Of a DNA stretch of 25,170 nt, positions 14,779-21,599 are shown one piece after another. Position 1 is the first letter of the stretch, and each line of letters starts with the position of its first letter. The stretch spans positions 1 to 25,170 of the forward strand of contig DASVVG010000081.1 of NCBI GenBank assembly GCA_036386655.1, written 5' to 3'. Both the position numbers and the translations under genes were made by a program. The notes under the pieces were generated by a model. It was not told where the DNA came from, searched no databases, and saw only the letters and a program-made list of their open reading frames with translations. The DNA comes from JAHWJX01 sp036386655 (GTDB lineage Bacteria > Pseudomonadota > Alphaproteobacteria > Caulobacterales > Caulobacteraceae).

Positions 14779-16073
14779 GCCGTTCGCTCGGGTGCGAGCA
14801 CGAAGACTCCGCGCGCGAGCATCTCGCGCACGAACGCCGAGGCGTCCGGTCCGGCGGCCGTTTCGAACTCCGCGAACGCCACGGGTCCGCCGACGATCAT
14901 CCCCACGGGGCGGCGCAGGTCGGCGGCCAGCGTGTACTCCACGCCGCGATGGCTGAGCACGAACGCGCCAGGACGGTCCGCCGCCCGCAAGTGCGCCGGG
15001 CCGTCGGCGAGCGCCAGGCGCAGGTCGCTCGCGTACGGCTCTCCCTCGGCGCCCAAGAAGGGGAACGATAGCGTCGGTCTCTGCGGGATCGACGCGGCCA
15101 CGTGGCGCCGGTAGCGGCGGGCCAGGTCCTCGGCAGCGTGGGCGCCGGTCGCTGTGGCCAGCAGCACTCGAATCCGGGCTCCCAGCGTCTCGTCGTCGCT
15201 TTCGAGCGGCAGGTCCGTTCGGGCGAGCACGTCCGACAGCGCGTCGTCGGCCAGCCAGTGCAGGAAGTCCGAGCCCGTCTTCCGCGTCACGCCGATGGTG
15301 AGGTGCAGTGTCGGCTCGCCCGTCCCGACGGCCGCGTGCCAGTAGCCCCGGGGCAGGTAGAGCATGTCGCCCGGCTCGAGCACGATCTCCTCGATCGGCG
15401 CCTCAGGCTTGCGGTGCTCGGCATGACGGTCGCGGTACGACGGGTGCTCGCGCGTGAAGCCGTAGAAGGCCCAGCGCTTGCGCCCCTGGACCTGCACCAC
15501 GAACAGGTCGTGGTCGTCCCAGTGGACGTCGAAGCCCTGCGAGCAACCCCAGCAGGCGTAGAGGTTGGCCTGGCAGGAGGCGATCAGCTCGCCGGAGAGC
15601 CCCGCACAGAGGCGCTGCAGCGGCGGGCTGAGTTCGTTCGCCGCGTCCAGCACCAACGTGGCCCCGTCGCGCAGCTTCTCGTTCATCGCGGCGGGGTCGA
15701 GGTCCTGCAACACGCGCCCGCGGCGCGTGCGGCGCTCCTTGAACACGCCCTTGGAGGCGTCGGCCCCGGAGAGTTCGAGCCGGAGCCTCGGCGGGTGCAG
15801 CCGATGCTGGGCCAGCGCATGGTTCAGACGCGGCCAGTCGAACAGCGCCTCGGCTGCCCCCTGCGGCAGCCGCCGCCGGTACGGGCCCTTGCCCTGGGCG
15901 TGTTCGAGGAAGTCGGGGAGGGCGTCGGCGCCGACCAGCGCCGCCAGGTGCTCGAGCGGAGGCTCAGGAGTCCTGCTGGTCTCCGTCCTCGCCGTCGGTT
16001 CCGTCGGAGTCGCTCCCGTCGTCGCCGCTGTCGCCGTCGTCGCCCTCATCCCCGTCGGTCCCGTCGCTGTCAT
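14775..16073 (-). CDS. JmjC/cupin-type 2-oxoglutarate oxygenase
   Basis: The protein has the JmjC (cupin_4) fold of ribosomal oxygenases such as YcfD/RoxA, which hydroxylate protein side chains using Fe(II), O2 and 2-oxoglutarate. The iron triad is His184 and Asp186 (VHWDDHD) and His246 (PRGYWHAA). QVQGRKRWAFYG and EPGDMLYLPRG are the other core strands, and a C-terminal winged-helix-like region follows. The conserved part begins near residue 39 (PLEHLAALVG). No ATG, GTG or TTG occurs in frame between the end of the upstream peptide gene and about residue 110. Translation must therefore start inside that gene, at ATG 16073 (used here) or 16049. Neither has a strong ribosome binding site; 16049 has GGGA upstream. 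The substrate is unknown. Confidence 0.85.
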   Translation of the reverse strand: MTATGPTGMRATTATAATTGATPTEPTARTETSRTPEPPLEHLAALVGADALPDFLEHAQGKGPYRRRLPQGAAEALFDWPRLNHALAQHRLHPPRLRLELSGADASKGVFKERRTRRGRVLQDLDPAAMNEKLRDGATLVLDAANELSPPLQRLCAGLSGELIASCQANLYACWGCSQGFDVHWDDHDLFVVQVQGRKRWAFYGFTREHPSYRDRHAEHRKPEAPIEEIVLEPGDMLYLPRGYWHAAVGTGEPTLHLTIGVTRKTGSDFLHWLADDALSDVLARTDLPLESDDETLGARIRVLLATATGAHAAEDLARRYRRHVAASIPQRPTLSFPFLGAEGEPYASDLRLALADGPAHLRAADRPGAFVLSHRGVEYTLAADLRRPVGMIVGGPVAFAEFETAAGPDASAFVREMLARGVFVLAPERTA

Positions 16074-16155
16074 GCGGGTCGGCTGCGAGCGTGCGCACCG
16101 TAGGGTCGGCGGGTTCGTCGATCGAGTAGAGAAGCGATCTCGGTTCGTCCCTCAT
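15964..16155 (-). CDS. Acidic peptide with Asp-rich Gly-x-x tail
   Basis: This 63-residue peptide is the first gene of the operon. AGGAGG lies 6 bases before its ATG, one of the best ribosome binding sites in the window, so it is very likely made. Residues 1-28 are mixed (MRDEPRSLLYSIDEPADPTV). Residues 29-63 consist almost only of Asp (15), Gly (9), Ser, Thr, Glu and Gln. Gly recurs at every third position from 32 to 47 and again from 52 to 58, with the motif DSDGTDG present twice. There is no signal peptide. All of the tail DNA also encodes the N-terminus of the JmjC protein in another frame. The leader-plus-repetitive-core layout recalls a modified-peptide precursor. Calcium or metal binding is the main alternative. 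Confidence 0.65.
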   Translation of the reverse strand: MRDEPRSLLYSIDEPADPTVRTLAADPHDSDGTDGDEGDDGDSGDDGSDSDGTDGEDGDQQDS

Positions 16156-16237
16156 CGTCAGCCTCCTCGTGAGCCGGGCCGAACGCTTAGCACCGTCGGC
16201 GCGGGCGTGTCATAGCGTTCTGCGCCCGGAGGTCCTG

Positions 16238-16558
16238 ATGGCGGAACGACCGCGTCACCTGATCACCCTGCTCCTTCCGCTGTACGACCCTGACGGCCGC
16301 GCCTTCCCGCCGGATCATTACGCGCGTGTGCGCACCGAGCTCACCGAGTGCTTCGGCGGCCTCACCGCCTTCACGCGCGTGCCGGCCGAGGGTCTCTGGC
16401 GCGACGAGGGCCGCACCGAGCGCGACGACATCGTGGTTCTCGAGGTCATGGTCGACGAGCTCGACCGCGACTGGTGGGCGGCCTACCGCCGTGACCTAGA
16501 AGCCCGCTTCCGCCAGGACGCGATCGTCGTCCGCGCCCAGCTGTTCGAGCCGCTCTAG
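16238..16558 (+). CDS. Conserved-looking small protein, unknown function
   Basis: I do not recognise this 106-residue protein. The ATG at 16238 is preceded by GGAGG at 5 bases; a longer reading from 16169 lacks such a site. The N-terminus (RHLITLLLPLYDPDGRAFP) looks like a beta strand followed by a loop. A central TAFTRVPAEGLWRDEGRTERDD leads to a strand (IVVLEVMVDEL) and a helix rich in Arg and Trp (DRDWWAAYRRDLEARF), ending in a strand. This alternation suggests a small alpha-beta, perhaps ferredoxin-like, cytoplasmic fold. It diverges from the peptide operon across an 82-base gap and precedes cystathionine beta-synthase by 61 bases. Confidence 0.7.
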   Translation: MAERPRHLITLLLPLYDPDGRAFPPDHYARVRTELTECFGGLTAFTRVPAEGLWRDEGRTERDDIVVLEVMVDELDRDWWAAYRRDLEARFRQDAIVVRAQLFEPL

Positions 16559-16619
16559 CCCGCTGCTTGACAGCGCGACGAGGCACGAACCAGTGTCCGC
16601 CCGCCTTCAGGAGAGCCCG

Positions 16620-18077
16620 ATGTCCGAAGCCGCCGCCGCGCCGCCGCCCGCGCGCTCGTCCGCCGAGCTCATCGGCCGCACGCCGATGATCGAGGTGACG
16701 CGGATCGACACCGGTCCCTGCCGCCTGTTCCTCAAGCTGGAGAGCTGGAACCCGGGCGGCTCCATCAAGGACCGCATCGCCGTGTCGATGATCGACGCGG
16801 CCGAGCGGGAAGGCTGGCTCAAGCCCGGCGGCACCATCGTCGAGGCCACCGCCGGGAACACCGGCCTGGCGCTGGCGCAGGTCGGCGTGCCCAAGGGCTA
16901 CAAGGTGCTGTTGGTCATCCCCGACAAGATGGCCAAGGAGAAGATCCAGCACCTGCGCGCCATGGGCGTCGACGTGCGCCTGACCCGCTCGGACGTGCCC
17001 AAGGGCCACCCCGAGTACTACATGGACCTGGCGGAGACGCTGTCGCAGCAGATCCCCGGCGGCTTCTACGTCAACCAGTTCGGAAACCCGGCGAACCCGC
17101 TCGCCCACGAGCAGAGCACCGGCCCGGAGATCTGGCAGCAGCTCGACGGGCAGGTCGACGCCGTGGTCGCGGGCGTCGGCTCCGGCGGCACGATCACGGG
17201 CGTGGGCAGGTACCTCAAGCGCCAGAACCCGGACGTCGAAGTGGTGCTCGCCGACCCCGTGGGCTCGGTTCTCGCGGGCATGGCCACGACGGGCCAGCCG
17301 AGCGCTAAAGGCAGCTACACCGTCGAAGGCATCGGTCAGGACTTCGTACCCGACAACGCGGATCTCGCGCTGGTCGACCGCGCCTATTCAATCCCCGACC
17401 GGGAGGCGATCGCCACCGTCCGCGAGCTGCTGCTGAAGGAAGGCGTCCTGGCGGGCTCCTCGTCCGGCACGCTGGTGGCCGCCGCCCTGCGCTGGTGCCG
17501 TGAGCAGACGCAGCCCAGGACGATCGTCACCTTCGTCTGCGACACCGGGGCCAAGTACCTGTCGAAGGTCTACAACGACAGCTGGCTCGCCGATCAGGGG
17601 CTCGCCGACCGGCCCATGCACGGGGACCTCTCCGACCTGATCACCCGCAAGTTCTCCGAAGGCGGCGCGGTCACCGTCGGGCCCGACGACACGCTGCTCA
17701 CCGCCTACAACCGGATGCGCTCCGCCGACATCTCGCAGCTGCCCGTAATGCAGGGCGATCGTCTCGTCGGCATCCTCGACGACAGCGACATCGTCCATGT
17801 TCTCGACAGCGACGAGCTCAGCCGGGAGGAGCGCTTCGCCCGCCCGGTGAAGAGCGCCATGGCCACCCAGCTCGACACCCTGCAGGTGAACGACGGCCTC
17901 GACGCGCTGATCCCGATCTTCGAGCACGACCGCGTCGCCATCGTTCTGGACGGCGAGGAGTTCGTGGGCCTGATCACGCGTGTGGACCTGATCAACTACC
18001 TGCGCCTGCACCCGGAAGGGCGGAACTCGCAGATGGCCGCTCCCGCCGAGGTCCCTGCAGGCGCCTCCGCCGGCTGA
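16620..18077 (+). CDS. Cystathionine beta-synthase (PLP domain plus CBS pair)
   Basis: The enzyme condenses serine (or an activated serine) with homocysteine to give cystathionine, using PLP. The ATG at 16620 follows AGGAGAG at a good distance; an upstream GTG at 16593 has none. The 485-residue product has the type II PLP fold: Lys50 in NPGGSIKDR binds PLP, TAGNTG (77-82) contacts the substrate, and GVGSGGTITG near residue 185 holds the PLP phosphate. Residues from about 340 to 465 form two CBS domains (LPVMQGDRLVGILDDSDI and IVLDGEEFVGLITRVDL), usually a regulatory nucleotide or SAM site. There is no N-terminal heme domain. A TTGACA hexamer lies at 16567-16572, but no clear -10 is seen. The gamma-family enzyme follows 40 bases later. 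Confidence 0.94.
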   Translation: MSEAAAAPPPARSSAELIGRTPMIEVTRIDTGPCRLFLKLESWNPGGSIKDRIAVSMIDAAEREGWLKPGGTIVEATAGNTGLALAQVGVPKGYKVLLVIPDKMAKEKIQHLRAMGVDVRLTRSDVPKGHPEYYMDLAETLSQQIPGGFYVNQFGNPANPLAHEQSTGPEIWQQLDGQVDAVVAGVGSGGTITGVGRYLKRQNPDVEVVLADPVGSVLAGMATTGQPSAKGSYTVEGIGQDFVPDNADLALVDRAYSIPDREAIATVRELLLKEGVLAGSSSGTLVAAALRWCREQTQPRTIVTFVCDTGAKYLSKVYNDSWLADQGLADRPMHGDLSDLITRKFSEGGAVTVGPDDTLLTAYNRMRSADISQLPVMQGDRLVGILDDSDIVHVLDSDELSREERFARPVKSAMATQLDTLQVNDGLDALIPIFEHDRVAIVLDGEEFVGLITRVDLINYLRLHPEGRNSQMAAPAEVPAGASAG

Positions 18078-18117
18078 CGCGCTTGCCCGCGGCGGGCGCG
18101 GTCGCTACGCCGCGCGC

Positions 18118-19290
18118 ATGACCGACCACCGCCTGCCGAACCGCCTCGGCTTCTCCACGCGCGCGATCCACGCCGGCCAGGCGCCCGACCCCACCACCGG
18201 GGCGGTGATGACGCCGATCTACGCCACCTCCACCTACGCCCAGGCCAGCCCCGGCGTGCACAAGGGCTTCGTCTACGCGCGGGGCCACAACCCCACCCGG
18301 ATGGCGTTCGAAGCCTGCGTGGCGGACCTGGAGAGCGGCACGGCCGGCTTCGCCTTCGGCTCCGGCATGGCGGCGACCGCCACGGTGCTCGAGCTGCTGT
18401 CGGCCGGCGACCACGTGCTCGCGATGGACGACCTCTACGGCGGGACCTACCGGCTGTTCGAGCGTGTGCGCCGTCGCTCCGCCGGCTTAGCGTTCGACTA
18501 CGCCGACCTGCGCGATCCCGCCGCGATCGAGGCGGCGCTCCGGCCCGAGACGAAAATGATCTGGGTGGAGAGCCCCACCAATCCGACGCTGCGCCTGGTC
18601 GACCTGGAAGCTGTGGCCGCCGTAGCCCGCCCGCGCGGGATCATCGTCGTCGCCGACAACACCTTCGCCAGCCCCTGGGTGCAGCGCCCGCTGGAGCTCG
18701 GCGCAGACATCGTCATCCACTCGGTGACCAAGTACCTGAACGGCCACTCCGACATCATCGGCGGCGTCGCCGTGGTCGGCGAGAACCGCGACATCGCCGA
18801 CCAGCTCAAGTTCCTGCAGAACTCCGTCGGCGGCATCCTCTCGCCGTTCGACAGCTTCCTGGCGCTGCGCGGCCTGAAGACGCTGGCGCTACGAATGGAA
18901 CGCCACTGCGAGAACGGTCTCGCCGTCGCCCGCTGGCTGGAGGCCCGCCAAGACGTCGCGCAGGTGATCTACCCGGGCCTGCCGAGCCACCCTCAACACG
19001 AGTTGGCGAAACGCCAGATGCGCGGCTTCGGCGGCATGGTCACCGCCATCCTCGATCGCGACCTCGAAGGCACCCGGCGCGTTCTGGAGCGCTGCCGCAT
19101 CTTCACCCTGGCCGAGAGCCTCGGCGGCGTGGAGAGCCTGATCGAACACCCCGCGATCATGACCCACGCCTCGGTCCCGCCCGAGCAGCGCGCCGCCCTC
19201 GGAATAAACGACGGCCTGATCCGCCTCTCCGTCGGCGTCGAGGACGCCGAGGACCTGATCGCGGACCTTGAGCAGGCGTTCGGGGCCTAG
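18118..19290 (+). CDS. Cystathionine gamma-lyase/synthase family enzyme
   Basis: This is a PLP enzyme of the Cys/Met metabolism family, 390 residues, the usual length. The PLP lysine is Lys205 in HSVTKYLNGHSD. GSGMAA (81-86), VADNTFASP (178-186) and VYARGHNPTR (52-61) are the standard cofactor and substrate segments, and AESLGGVESLIEHPA lies near the C-terminus. Its position 40 bases after cystathionine beta-synthase suggests that it cleaves cystathionine to cysteine (reverse transsulfuration). Sequence alone does not rule out the gamma-synthase reaction. The ATG at 18118 has no clear ribosome binding site, so it may depend on coupling with the gene before it. queF starts 18 bases downstream. 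Confidence 0.92.
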   Translation: MTDHRLPNRLGFSTRAIHAGQAPDPTTGAVMTPIYATSTYAQASPGVHKGFVYARGHNPTRMAFEACVADLESGTAGFAFGSGMAATATVLELLSAGDHVLAMDDLYGGTYRLFERVRRRSAGLAFDYADLRDPAAIEAALRPETKMIWVESPTNPTLRLVDLEAVAAVARPRGIIVVADNTFASPWVQRPLELGADIVIHSVTKYLNGHSDIIGGVAVVGENRDIADQLKFLQNSVGGILSPFDSFLALRGLKTLALRMERHCENGLAVARWLEARQDVAQVIYPGLPSHPQHELAKRQMRGFGGMVTAILDRDLEGTRRVLERCRIFTLAESLGGVESLIEHPAIMTHASVPPEQRAALGINDGLIRLSVGVEDAEDLIADLEQAFGA

Positions 19291-19308
19291 GCCGCCTACA
19301 TTGCGCTG

Positions 19309-19764
19309 ATGGACACCACGACGCTCACCCAACTGGGACGCCCCGGCGACGCTCCTGCCTCCCCGGAGGAGGCAGTCCTGGAGCGGGTGCCGAACCCCCA
19401 CAAGGGGACACTCTACCTGACGCGGTTCGTGGCGCCGGAGTTCACGTCCTTATGCCCGGTGACGGGGCAGCCCGACTTCGCGCATCTGGTGATCGACTAC
19501 GCGCCGGGCGACTGGCTCATCGAGTCCAAATCGCTGAAGCTGTTCCTGGCCTCGTTCCGCAACCACGGCGCCTTCCACGAAGACTGCACCGTCGCCGTCG
19601 GCAAGCGCTTCGTCGAGGCGGCCGCGCCGGTGTGGCTGCGCATCGGGGGCTACTGGTACCCGCGCGGCGGAATCCCGATCGACGTGTTCTGGCAGACGGG
19701 CGCCGCGCCCGAAGGGCTCTGGGTTCCCGATCAGGGCGTGCAGCCCTATCGCGGGCGAGGCTGA
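19309..19764 (+). CDS. queF: NADPH-dependent preQ0 reductase QueF
   Basis: QueF reduces the nitrile of 7-cyano-7-deazaguanine to preQ1 in queuosine tRNA modification. The 151-residue length marks the short, unimodular type. The catalytic Cys is Cys49 in FTSLCPVTGQPDF and the proton donor is Asp56. The NADPH motif ESKSLK (72-77) and the substrate-binding FHE (89-91) are intact. The N-terminal stretch (RVPNPHKGTLYLTRF) is typical. It begins 18 bases after the transsulfuration gene, apparently on the same transcript, although the pathways are unrelated. No other queuosine gene is in the window. A long dyad downstream (19782-19807) probably ends the transcript. Confidence 0.95.
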   Translation: MDTTTLTQLGRPGDAPASPEEAVLERVPNPHKGTLYLTRFVAPEFTSLCPVTGQPDFAHLVIDYAPGDWLIESKSLKLFLASFRNHGAFHEDCTVAVGKRFVEAAAPVWLRIGGYWYPRGGIPIDVFWQTGAAPEGLWVPDQGVQPYRGRG

Positions 19765-19781
19765 GAGCGCTCGGCGCCCGC

Positions 19782-19807
19782 GCGTCAGGGGCATATGCCC
19801 CCGACGC
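19782..19807. terminator. 26-base dyad between convergent genes
   Basis: GCGTCAGGGGCAT and ATGCCCCCGACGC are complements apart from one A-C mismatch. The dyad lies 17 bases after the queF stop and 11 bases from the opposing stop. It has no U-run on either side. Position and size suggest a bidirectional transcript end. Confidence 0.5.
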
Positions 19808-19818
19808 TCAGGCGGTGT

Positions 19819-20220
19819 TCAGCGGGCGGGCGCGAGCTCGGCGGTCTTGCCGGCCTGAAGGCCTTTGCCGAAGTGGACACGGTACCGGAAGGTGCGCCCC
19901 TCCGGCGAGGTGCGGTCCGTGGCGGCGACCCGCGCCTTCTCCAAGGTCATTTCGGCGGCTTCCGCGAAGCCGAGGCCCGCGGGCGTTTCAGCCGTCGATT
20001 CACAGCTGAGGGCGCCCCACTTGTCGGGCGTGCAGGTCACGTCGACCGTGGCGTTCTTGATCCCGGCTTGCTTCGCGGCCGCCGGGAAGAAGCGATCCAG
20101 GTGCGTCCCGAGCGGCTTGCGGTCCCACGTGAGGCGCTGGGCCGTCATGTTCGGCGCCTCCGCGGCGGCGGCACCGGCGGTCAGGAGCAGCAGAGCCCCG
20201 GCCAACACGAAGTTCTTCAT
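19819..20220 (-). CDS. Periplasmic protein with TonB C-terminal-like domain
   Basis: The ATG at 20220 has AAGGGG upstream and gives 133 residues; a TTG five codons earlier is unlikely. The N-terminus is a signal peptide (MKNFVLAGALLLLTAGAAAA/EA). The body, VDVTCTPDKWGALSCESTAE followed by PAGLGFAEAAEMTLEKAR, resembles the C-terminal domain of TonB-like energy transducers (a strand, a turn, then GFgxAAl). It lacks the transmembrane anchor and Pro-rich spacer of real TonB. Two Cys may form a disulfide in the periplasm. Similar stand-alone domains are, as I recall, common in Caulobacterales. Function is unknown. It converges with queF and is followed upstream by a nitroreductase on the same strand. 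Confidence 0.7.
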   Translation of the reverse strand: MKNFVLAGALLLLTAGAAAAEAPNMTAQRLTWDRKPLGTHLDRFFPAAAKQAGIKNATVDVTCTPDKWGALSCESTAETPAGLGFAEAAEMTLEKARVAATDRTSPEGRTFRYRVHFGKGLQAGKTAELAPAR

Positions 20221-20302
20221 CTCAAACCCCTTCAAATCAGGTGCCTGAAGGTACGCCTAGCTGTGACAACCAGGGGTTAAATCTTGGAAATGTGGACAAG
20301 GT

Positions 20303-20920
20303 TTAATCGGGCGGTGTCCATCGGCTGACGAGCGCTTCCAGCTCCGGCCGCGGCCGCTCGAGGGGCGCGGCGGCGGGCGTGCCCACCATCAGAAAGCCCG
20401 CCACGCGCTCCCCCGCCGCCAGGCCCAGCAGCGCCGCGGCCGCCGGGTCGTAGCTGTACCAGTCGGTGATCCAGTTGCCGCCGAAGCCCAGCGCCGTCGC
20501 TGCCGTCAGCAGGTTCATGCAGACGGCGCCGGCCGACAGCTCCTGCTCCCACTCCGGGATCTTGTGACCGGGCGTCACCCGCGAGACGACCACCACCGCC
20601 AGCGGGGCAGGGGCCACCTTGCCGAGCTTCGTCGCCGCCGTCTCGCGGTCCGGTCGGGCCCGGGCGATGTCGTAGAGAGCCTCGACGAAGCTCGCCTTGC
20701 CCGCACCCTCCAGGACGATGAACCGCCACGGGAAGAGCTTGCCGTGGTCGGGCACGCGCGCCGCCAGCCTGAGCAGGGTCTGCAGCTGCTCAGGATCCGG
20801 CCCAGGAGCCTCCAGCCCGGACGCGGAGGCGGACCGCCGGCGGGAGAGGAAGGCGACGGTCTCGGGGGAGCGGGCGACCGGCAGCGGCTCGCCGAACTCG
20901 GGCGGGGGGTTCACGCTCAT
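20303..20920 (-). CDS. Nitroreductase family protein
   Basis: This 205-residue flavoprotein of the nitroreductase superfamily (YdjA-like branch) should bind FMN and use NAD(P)H. Diagnostic pieces are FLSRRRSAS (FMN phosphate contacts), ARVPDHGKLFPWRFIVLEG (39-67 region), AVCMNLLTAATALGFGGNWITDWYSYD and the C-terminal VAGFLMVGTP. The YdjA group is the shortest of the family, with a reduced active-site cover, in line with this length. The ATG at 20920 has only a weak upstream site. It is divergent from the Nudix gene with just 43 bases between the start codons. The natural substrate cannot be told. Confidence 0.9.
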   Translation of the reverse strand: MSVNPPPEFGEPLPVARSPETVAFLSRRRSASASGLEAPGPDPEQLQTLLRLAARVPDHGKLFPWRFIVLEGAGKASFVEALYDIARARPDRETAATKLGKVAPAPLAVVVVSRVTPGHKIPEWEQELSAGAVCMNLLTAATALGFGGNWITDWYSYDPAAAALLGLAAGERVAGFLMVGTPAAAPLERPRPELEALVSRWTPPD

Positions 20921-20937
20921 GTCCGCAGACCTATAAA
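20910..20937 (+). promoter_or_regulatory. Candidate promoter of the Nudix gene
   Basis: TTCACG (20910-20915) and TATAAA (20932-20937) are separated by 16 bases and lie 26 bases before the ATG at 20964. They fit the TTGACG/-10 pattern of alphaproteobacterial housekeeping promoters. The -35 overlaps the start of the divergent nitroreductase gene. Confidence 0.45.
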
Positions 20938-20963
20938 CGCGGCCCCGGATCGGAAAGAGCCTG

Positions 20964-21596
20964 ATGCCCGACGCCCCGCCGCCCGCCTGGCTGAAACCTC
21001 ACGGCGCACCGTGGCGGGACCACGGCGGCGAGCAGGTCTTCGACAACCCGTGGATGACCGTAACGCGCCACGACGCGACGGCGCCCACCGGCCGGCCCGC
21101 CGTCTACGGCAAGATCCACTTCAAGAACCTGGCCCTGGCGGTCCTGCCCCTGCACGAGGACGGCACCGTCACGTTGGTGGGCCAGCACCGCTTCGCGATG
21201 ATGGACTACGTGTGGGAGATCCCCGAAGGCGGCGGACCGCTGGAGGTGGAGCCGCTGGAGAGCATCCGGCGCGAGCTGCGCGAGGAGGCCGGACTCGAGG
21301 CCACCGACTGGCGCGAGGTGCTCCGCTTCCAGATCTCCAACTCTTTGACCGACGAGCGTGGGATGGCCTGGATCGCGACCGGCCTAACGGCCGTTCCAGC
21401 GGAGCCCGACGCCACCGAGGCCATCACGGTTGCGCGCGTGCCCTTCCGGGAGGCGCTGGACGCCGTCGTGAACGGCTGGATCGAGGACGCCATGACCGTG
21501 GCGACCGTGTTGCGCGCCTACCATATGGCCCGGGAGGGCGAGTTGCCCGCGCCTTTGGCCCGGCTCATGCTGGGAGAGGACCGCACAGGAGCCTGA
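20964..21596 (+). CDS. Nudix hydrolase, ADP-ribose pyrophosphatase type
   Basis: Nudix enzymes split nucleoside diphosphates linked to another group. The length (210 residues) and the strand IPEGGGPLEVEP suggest the ADP-ribose/nucleotide-sugar type. The Nudix box is RRELREEAGL, with the REUxEE metal ligands intact. Aligning the motif G-x5-E-x7-REUxEExGU puts Val where the first Glu is expected, with Glu on both sides. Early features (FDNPWMTVTRHDA) and the central GRPAVYGKIHFKNLALAVL also fit the family. GGAAAGAG precedes the ATG at 20964. cysE starts 4 bases after the stop, so the two genes form an operon, without an obvious metabolic link. Confidence 0.9.
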   Translation: MPDAPPPAWLKPHGAPWRDHGGEQVFDNPWMTVTRHDATAPTGRPAVYGKIHFKNLALAVLPLHEDGTVTLVGQHRFAMMDYVWEIPEGGGPLEVEPLESIRRELREEAGLEATDWREVLRFQISNSLTDERGMAWIATGLTAVPAEPDATEAITVARVPFREALDAVVNGWIEDAMTVATVLRAYHMAREGELPAPLARLMLGEDRTGA

Positions 21597-21599
21597 ACC

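Noticed and set aside
16567..16572. TTGACA as the -35 of a promoter for cystathionine beta-synthase
   Set aside because: The hexamer is perfect, but nothing resembling a -10 box lies 16-18 bases downstream, so it is not listed as a promoter.
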